DNA of 64,000 nucleotides from Harmothoe impar (Eukaryota > Annelida > Polychaeta > Phyllodocida > Polynoidae): positions 63,793,303 to 63,857,302 of the forward strand of contig OX381710.1 of NCBI GenBank assembly GCA_947462335.1, read 5' to 3'. Below the pieces are notes generated by a model that made no database searches, had not been told where the DNA came from, and was given only the letters and a program-made list of their open reading frames with translations. Numbering within the stretch: the first letter of the stretch is position 1; every line of letters starts with the position of its first letter. This document shows positions 58,369 through 64,000 of the stretch, one piece after another. The position numbers and the translations under genes are program-made.

Positions 58369-58841
58369 ATGGCGAGCTCTCCCGCCAGCGTAGACAAGGA
58401 ACCGCCGGAACCACCCGCAGCGGGAGGGGAATCTGGTATAGACGTTTGTGGCTATGATGGGGTGCCATTGTCGTTGTACGCAAATACTCTGCAATACGTT
58501 CACCTTACTGACAGTATAACTGCTGTTTATATGCCAGTGTCTCATCGACCTATAGGAGGTTCGTCTAGTATAGAGACAGAACCGTTTAGTCTTTTAGTAA
58601 CACCTGTTCGGCTAACTCCCAAGGATAGAAAGTGTTTCGTGATACCTTATGCTCTTGCCGGACCTGACAGGCAGGACAAATGATAGGACTAACCAACAGG
58701 TGTGTTTGCCCGGCTTGTCTCCGAGAAGCTTTGCGGCACGCTGTAACAAATGATATGGATCCGGTGAGTTGTTTGCGACCAATGAGTGTGGCGGGGACTG
58801 TCATAAAACCTGCTCCCATGCCTCATATCGTTTTGACATGA
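58369..58841 (+). pseudogene. Frameshifted paralogue of the 162-aa protein
   Basis: Starts MASSPASVDKEPPEPPAAGG and shares the landmarks of the gene at 55,461: HLTDSITAVYMPV, FSLLVTPVRLTP, RKCFVIPYALAGP. Close to position 58,670, between the LAGP motif and the following Met, there is one base fewer than in the paralogue. Reading in frame 1 therefore stops early at 58,683, while the homologous C-terminal part (GLTNRCVCPACL, TNDMDP, AGTVI) is open in another frame to the TGA at 58,839-58,841. The N-terminal 40 residues differ fully from the paralogue. It could be a decayed gene, a sequencing error or, less likely, a frameshifting site. Confidence 0.7.
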
Positions 58842-58844
58842 AAG

Positions 58845-59840
58845 GGTGCGAGCCATAACCAAGGAATAGTGGTATAGGAATGACAATACTACCAGTACAG
58901 TACTGACAGATGTGGAGATATGGACATGTATACAGGTGTATATTGTACGACTTGATAAAAACCCCAGTGGATATATTGGGCTTATGTAAATGAATGAATA
59001 GGTATAACATGGCCGGCCCTACCCAGTATGCCTCAGGGGACTGAGTGTCAGGTCGGGGGGGTTGCAAGAATATACCCTAAGACTATGTTATGATAAATGC
59101 CCGTCTCAGCGGACAAGGTGTACACACCTTGCGAAAAAACGAAATTGGACAAACCTACAATTTTTAAGTGACACCAATCACTTTGCATTTTTTAAAAATT
59201 TGTAATGATACCCCGGGACAGGCCACATTGATAAGGGTTACTTAGTGGTCTATAAGGTGATAGGGTCAAGATACAGAAGACGTTGTGTTTGGAGAGTGTA
59301 CCATACTTTATGCACGGATGACAGTGTGTATTATGTGATGGACTGTGTATGATATAAATATACATAATTATATATTTGCGAAAGTTGGGACTTTGGAGAC
59401 TGATCCTCGATTAATGAGATGTATAATGGACGTCGTATAGACGTGGATAGATATGTGTGTATAACCGGGAGTGCAGCATTGTGGGACATAAATAGACAAG
59501 TGGTGTCTCCCAAAAAGAAAGACAATCGACAAAGCAAAAGGCTGCAGTGCCACAAAGAGACTGTACAAGTAGAGACACGTGGCTGTGTGTAGGTCACGTG
59601 CTCACCACGATGTTGTGTTGACATGAAGGACATTGAGTCAGAAAGTAGCCAAGCAGCAATGAAGAAAGAGACGACCTCAGCACGAACAACGGTCATCAGG
59701 TTACTGACATTATATATATGTGTGGTGCTTATACATTAGCGACACGAGACCGTGTGTAGGTCACATGTGGAACTATAGCTTGGGTGTTTGGCATGGAGTA
59801 CGTTAGTCAAAACAAGCTAAGTAGCAGGACAAGAATAGAC
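58845..59840. other. Spacer with a duplicated upstream motif
   Basis: The phrase GTGTGTAGGTCACGTG (about 59,585) recurs as GTGTGTAGGTCACATG (about 59,752), each in a similar neighbourhood and about 170 bp apart, upstream of the 68-aa gene. TATATATA occurs near 59,712. A 121-codon ATG frame on the minus strand (59,331-59,696, starting MTVVRAEVVSFFIAAWLL) is hydrophobic at the start but otherwise unconvincing. Confidence 0.4.
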
Positions 59841-59841
59841 A

Positions 59842-60048
59842 ATGACATCTAGTATTAATCTACAACAAGAACGGGACAGTGTCATTGTATGTGGTGCTCA
59901 TTGCATGTGTTGTGCTCATAATGTTGAATTGTTGGTAATGATGACTTGCGGTAAAATGAGGGTAATTATTGTTGTGAATAATGATACTGTACACGTAGAT
60001 GACATGTGCTTGCTTTGCGGCTTGGTATATGATTGGGAATGTGAGTGA
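59842..60048 (+). CDS. 68-aa Cys/His-rich protein, probable metal binder
   Basis: Starts MTSSINLQQERDSVIVCGAH. Cysteines and histidines cluster at both ends: CGAHCMCCAH at residues 17-26 and CLLCGLVYDWEC at residues 56-67, with a beta-like stretch between (MRVIIVVNNDTVHVDDM). Two Cys pairs 35 residues apart are what a small zinc-binding fold would need. No named family recognised. An AATAAA lies at 60,165-60,170, 117 bp after the stop, and a duplicated motif with TATATATA lies upstream. Confidence 0.55.
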   Translation: MTSSINLQQERDSVIVCGAHCMCCAHNVELLVMMTCGKMRVIIVVNNDTVHVDDMCLLCGLVYDWECE

Positions 60049-60164
60049 AAGCAGGAGTGTGTTGACGTGATTGAGGGTATTAAATGGACAAAGGTTGCTA
60101 GTTGGAGGGGCTGTTCAGAAAGACGGACGGCTGCTCTGGGCGGTAAACCGGGGCATGGGTTTAT

Positions 60165-60170
60165 AATAAA
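60165..60170 (+). terminator. Polyadenylation signal AATAAA
   Basis: AATAAA followed by a purine-rich stretch, suitably placed for the 68-aa gene. Confidence 0.4.
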
Positions 60171-60455
60171 AAGGGGGAGGGGGGTAGTAAGAAAAGGAGA
60201 AGTGGGATAGGAATACAGAGACACATGACCAGGCGGGGAGATAGATAACTGATGCTACTGTAAGGGACAGAGGGCTTCCCTAGCCCATCTTAAAAGGGTC
60301 TTATTTGTTTGGACACTCTATAAATCATATTTCATATCAAACCCAGTATAATTCGGGAACAGAAAGAATATGAATGCTAAAAGAAACTGACTATTAAATA
60401 ATCTCTTCTCATCAGACATTGGCCGTACTATTAAAGGGATTGATAGTAGTAAAAT

Positions 60456-62635
60456 ACTTACCGAATCAGAACGATTAACTGTTGATGAGTTATGATAGTT
60501 TGGTATACCATTTCTACAGTAAAAATCTGCGTTTTTAGGCCAGACAACAGTAATCCTATAAACAAGAATAGGGGGCAATGACTTAATGATGAGGAAACTA
60601 CTTACCAGGGAGACTCACTAATAGTGTGGTCTACCACAAAAACCTCAATGAGGTTAACAAGGCAGGGTCAAACCCTGAAATAAAGGACCCGGTACTATTG
60701 TAATATCCTTACTCGTGACACCCTATTGGAGTGATGGGTGGAGATAATGCAGCAGAAATTTGTTGGAGTTGAGACGCTTGTGTCAGGGAAAAGAATAGAT
60801 TAGAAATCAACTTACCGTAAAGGAACTGTAGAAGAGCCTGTTACAGAGTGAGTTGTTGTTAGTATTATCAGTTATAGTAAAGAACACCTCGGTCATGGAG
60901 GAGAGGTCTGATACCTCCTCCCTATCCGACTTTATGTATGAGGGGTTTGTGTTCCTGCTACACTTAAGATTTTGGGTAGACATGAATGAGGGTGGAAGAT
61001 GTTGCTTACCTGACTCCAGAGAATGACATCTTATAATTAGTGGACAGCATGAATCTGGTGGTTAATGCATCAGGAGGTATTTGAGAGGTGCCATGGAGAG
61101 AATGTGAGAGAAAGGTACGGATGCATATTTATCAGCATTCTTTTATTATCCTTTTATAACGCTTTGTTGGTTACTTTATGAGGGTATATGTATAGACATA
61201 TATGACTTACTTGGTGGTACGTGTACAATGGTACCTCCCACTGTGAACGCTTTATCACAGTCTGGGCATGAGGTGACTGTAGGGGATAAAATGAGATGCA
61301 TAGGTCAGTAAATCATTAATCCCTATGACCTGACTATCCGATTTATTTACTTGAGGGTCATAGGACAGAAATGTATAAACAAAAGTTTATATTTGCTTAC
61401 CGGAGTGAGTATATCTGTGCCATTTCTCAAGACTTTCTCTGGCACATTGATACTTATTTTAATTGTAGAACTGTTGGGTTTCATAGATGCCTGATGGTGT
61501 CCTCCGTGACCTCCTGGGGTCCTGATCTAACAGGTGAAATGCTTACCAGGAACAGTGAACAACTGTGACACCTTTCAGGAGAGGAAGTGTTTTTAGAGCA
61601 TCGAAGAGATGGTTTATTGTTTTGTTGGGCATAAGAATGATGTCTTATTCTATTTTACTTACCAGGTAAGGGCTATTGAGTCAGAAGGCCCAAACCAATC
61701 ACTCTCCGAATAGCTGATGGATAACACGTACAATTTGATTGCATGAGACTGGGTCTGTTTGTGGTTATTTAAGCCCGAACTTAAGATTACTTACCTGAAA
61801 CATCCACCGTCAGGAAGGTTCCGAACTGTGTCAGGGAATCCTTCAGAGGATAGTCTAATCTAAGTGGCATGTACTTGAGAACGTGTCGTTATTGTCTTTG
61901 TTCTTTTTGGTGTATATATATATGTACATACATATTTTATTTAATTTTTTACGTATCCATATATAGGTAAAATGCAGTGAAAAAATTCTCACTGAACCGG
62001 ATGATATAGGTTGAATAAAATGCCGAGAAAGAAAGGAGATCTGGCGGACTTACCCTGAGGGGAAGAGCGCAGCGGACCCCTAAATCACCTCTACCAGCCA
62101 CTTGCTCTAGGGGCGTTGTGACTCATAGCATGCGAAGTCCCCTCGTGATCAAAGTCAATGAGGAAATGCCTGAATGTGTACATGCATGATCCAACGAGGT
62201 GAATCCAATACATTGTTGACTATGTATGTCCAGAATTTTATATTGTCTACGATTTCTTATTTTGTATGAATATGCTGGGGTTTTGATGACTTATCTGTTG
62301 AGGGTGGGACTGACCGACATGCTGCTTTTAACGCTCCGGTGCTTTCATGTTATAACTGTGTCATAGGAACTTACCTGAAGGCGATCGTAATTGATCATGT
62401 TTAAATTCGCTGGTTTGCTGATACCATTTATTGCCATATGGAGTGTGTGTGTTATCTAGGCATGTGCTAAAACGTAAGTGTCTACTCTGAAGATAGCTAC
62501 CTGAAGGTGTATCTTTCAAGAATATTGTCATGTAGGTTACCTGCCCTCGTTACAAGGTACCGGGAAAATCCCTGTATAAGCAGGGGAATAACTGGACTTA
62601 CTCACTTCGACTTGGAAGGTAGATAATACCGCCAT
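60456..62635 (-). CDS. Candidate multi-exon minus-strand gene, many short exons
   Basis: On the minus strand, GTAAGT or GTAAGC occurs at 12 places: plus-strand hexamers starting 60,456, 60,600, 60,810, 61,004, 61,205, 61,395, 61,541, 61,657, 61,789, 62,048, 62,369 and 62,596. About one would be expected by chance. Most follow an open stretch of 25-100 bases, and several have good acceptors (for example CCCCTACAG before the segment 61,211-61,276). A first exon may start at ATG 62,635 (MAVLSTFQVE). Some segments look protein-like (SCPDCDKAFTVGGTIVHVPP at 61,211-61,276; FFTITDNTNNNSLCNRLFY at 60,816-60,907). Exon phases do not all agree and some implied introns are very short, so the gene model is provisional. 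Family unknown. Confidence 0.4.
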
Positions 62636-62639
62636 GTCG

Positions 62640-62971
62640 ACAGATCATTGTTTCGGGAACTGAATTTGTATAACCTGAAATTGAGGGTCCGCATGAACCC
62701 ACGCTTAATTTGTAGAGGGTGAAATTCTAGCAAAAGACAGTGGATCACAAGGAAGAAATATATGCTGTAGTGTTACCCCATACAAGCTTGCTTGTATTAA
62801 CAATTACAGGCTAGTAGGTGGAAAGGCAGTAACAAGAGAATAGAAAGAAAGGGAATCCCTGAATAGGAATTAGGATCCCAGCAGATGAGCCTAGGAGGAC
62901 TTTTAATTACCTTTGACAATGAAGAGAGTATAGTGGAACCCGTAAGTAGGTAGTCAGTAGAAATTAGCAGG
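62640..62971. other. Spacer
   Basis: If the minus-strand gene is real its promoter should lie here. No TATA box stands out. Confidence 0.35.
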
Positions 62972-62974
62972 TAA

Positions 62975-63296
62975 GGGAGTGTCCATTTATTAATTACAGG
63001 GGGGGGGTGGTGAGATTTCGCGCGGAGGGGCGAAAATTTTTTACGCCCCCCCCTCGAGAGCGCGTGTAACGTTTTGCGCCCCCCTCGCCGAAGGCGCCGA
63101 AAATTTTTCGCCCCCCCCCCCTTTGAACTATAGTAACGCGCGGGCTTTTTGGCTAAAAAGGGGCTTAAATTTTTACGCCCCCCCCTCAAGAGAGGTCAGA
63201 ATTTTTTACGCCCCCCCCTCAGAAGGGGTCGGAAATTTTTACGCCCCCCCCCCCAAACCCACCACCCCCCCCTGTAAATAATAAATGAACACTCCC
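62975..63296. mobile_element. Harbinger-like MITE with G/C-run interior
   Basis: Ends GGGAGTGTCCATTTATTA and the complement of GGGAGTGTTCATTTATTA, flanked by TAA on both sides (62,972-62,974 and 63,297-63,299), as in PIF/Harbinger elements. The interior from 62,997 to 63,274 has its own inverted ends (CAGGGGGGG...CCCCCCCTG) next to TA dinucleotides. It consists of repeated AATTTTTTACGCCCCCC units, so it may be a second element nested in the first. Confidence 0.75.
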
Positions 63297-63299
63297 TAA

Positions 63300-63447
63300 G
63301 ATTGATAGGTTGAGAAGACCAATGATAGGAAAACTTTCGAAATATTAAAATAAATTGGAATTATGATGGATGAGAGACAGGGCTTGAAATCAGCCAATAA
63401 ATGAACACGACTAGCGTGCCGCTAGTCTGAGTAAACCCCCCAGTAGC
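63300..63447. other. Spacer before the right repeat, with a small hairpin
   Basis: GACTAGC-GTGCC-GCTAGTC (63,409-63,427) is a 7-bp hairpin 20 bp before the right repeat. The last bases, GTAAACCCCCCAGTAGC, are not the polypurine tract expected of a plus-strand retroelement. On the minus strand TGGGGGGTTTACTC starts five bases from the repeat and is only loosely like a primer-binding site. Confidence 0.5.
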
Positions 63448-64000
63448 TGTACTGTTAAAGTACAGCAAGCCTGTCTCTCCTTACTTTTACAATGGCGCAG
63501 GTAGTTTTAATTAATAAAGTAAACAAAAGACTAGGTTCAAGCAGGCAGGTTTAATTAGGTACTAAAGTTATATGAAAATACATAGTGGTGGAAACAGTCC
63601 TTTAGGAAAGGAGCTTTTAGTAACTACGTCGCAAGTAAACATATGCCCTGTGTTTAACTCATCAGGGGAAGGTTGTTTGTTTGGATAAGCCAGCGTCCAG
63701 TCCCGTGTATGAAAAAGAATCAAATGTCCTATTGTGTGGAGGATAATGACTAATATGGTGATGTCCATTAATTATGGACTGACATCTGTAGGATTTAGAA
63801 AAAACTATTGTTGTGATGTACATGTACATAACAGATATAAGTTCATGTGGAAACGGGCCTTTAGGCAGCAAGAGATGAGGAATTGCGTCTCCAGAAAACA
63901 TGTCCCCCTGTGTAATCCATTAGGAGGGGGTATAGTCTGTTGTTGGTTTGGTTAAGGATGAGAGCTTGTGCAGTGAACGGGAAAAAGCAACAATAGGGCT
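63448..64000 (+). repeat. Right terminal direct repeat (cut by window end)
   Basis: Matches 49,123-49,675 with two substitutions in 553 bp (at the positions equivalent to the ACTGCGTCGC and CTCATTAGGG phrases of the left copy). The repeat continues past the window, so its full length and what follows are unknown. The near identity shows the duplication is very young. Confidence 0.9.

Noticed and set aside
50927..63447. Retroviral gag, pol, integrase or env genes, or a DNA polymerase or capsid gene
   Set aside because: Looked for long frames and catalytic motifs on both strands inside the 14.3-kb unit; none seen. Hence no virus family is assigned.
1..64000. CRISPR arrays, bacterial promoters or operons
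   Set aside because: The sequence is eukaryotic; none of the tandem arrays has repeat-spacer structure.

Overview
This is a eukaryotic, almost certainly animal, sequence: long stretches without genes, many short inverted-repeat transposons, microsatellites, consensus GT-AG splice signals and AATAAA signals. A vertebrate is most likely, with an amphibian as a weak best guess. The reasons are CTCF-like cores, YY1/ETS/NRF1-type promoter motifs, and a mix of TTAA-, TAA- and TA-flanked miniature elements plus a Penelope-like fragment. I recognise no ordinary host protein-coding gene with certainty.

Region by region. 1-24 kb is a gene desert with nested miniature transposons (Harbinger-like, piggyBac-like and palindromic families), two AT microsatellites, two minisatellites, and a few non-repetitive stretches that look like regulatory DNA (about 4.5, 9.4 and 16 kb). 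A CpG-rich promoter-like island lies at 23.2-23.5 kb. 24.47-27.66 kb is one TA-flanked element with about 670-bp, nearly identical inverted ends and an interior of 11-bp tandem repeats. 27.78-29.71 kb is a second inverted-repeat element. A second promoter-like island lies at 30.7-31.1 kb. 35.9-48.8 kb is an ancestral tandem triplication, later interrupted in its first copy, with a short segment kept almost identical in copies 2 and 3. It also contains a Penelope-like GIY-YIG fragment and a tRNA-like gene.

49.1-64.0 kb is the most unusual part. A 553-bp segment at 49,123 recurs in the same orientation at 63,448 with two differences, so a 14.3-kb unit is bounded by long direct repeats. The left copy begins TG and may run 1.8 kb to an AATAAA plus ...TACA end, like a retroviral LTR. 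However, I see no gag, pol, integrase, env or DNA polymerase inside. Instead the unit carries small intronless genes on both strands: a membrane protein, an 86-aa protein, a 162-aa protein and its frameshifted paralogue, a 69-aa protein with a lipid-anchor-like N terminus, a Cys/His-rich 68-aa protein and a 375-aa minus-strand protein. It also has three tandem arrays, a 32-bp box used three times, and a minus-strand series of twelve splice-donor-like sites. This looks virus-like or like a large mobile element of a kind I cannot name. It is the candidate undescribed system. A plain tandem duplication of a 14.3-kb unit cannot be excluded, because the window ends inside the right repeat.
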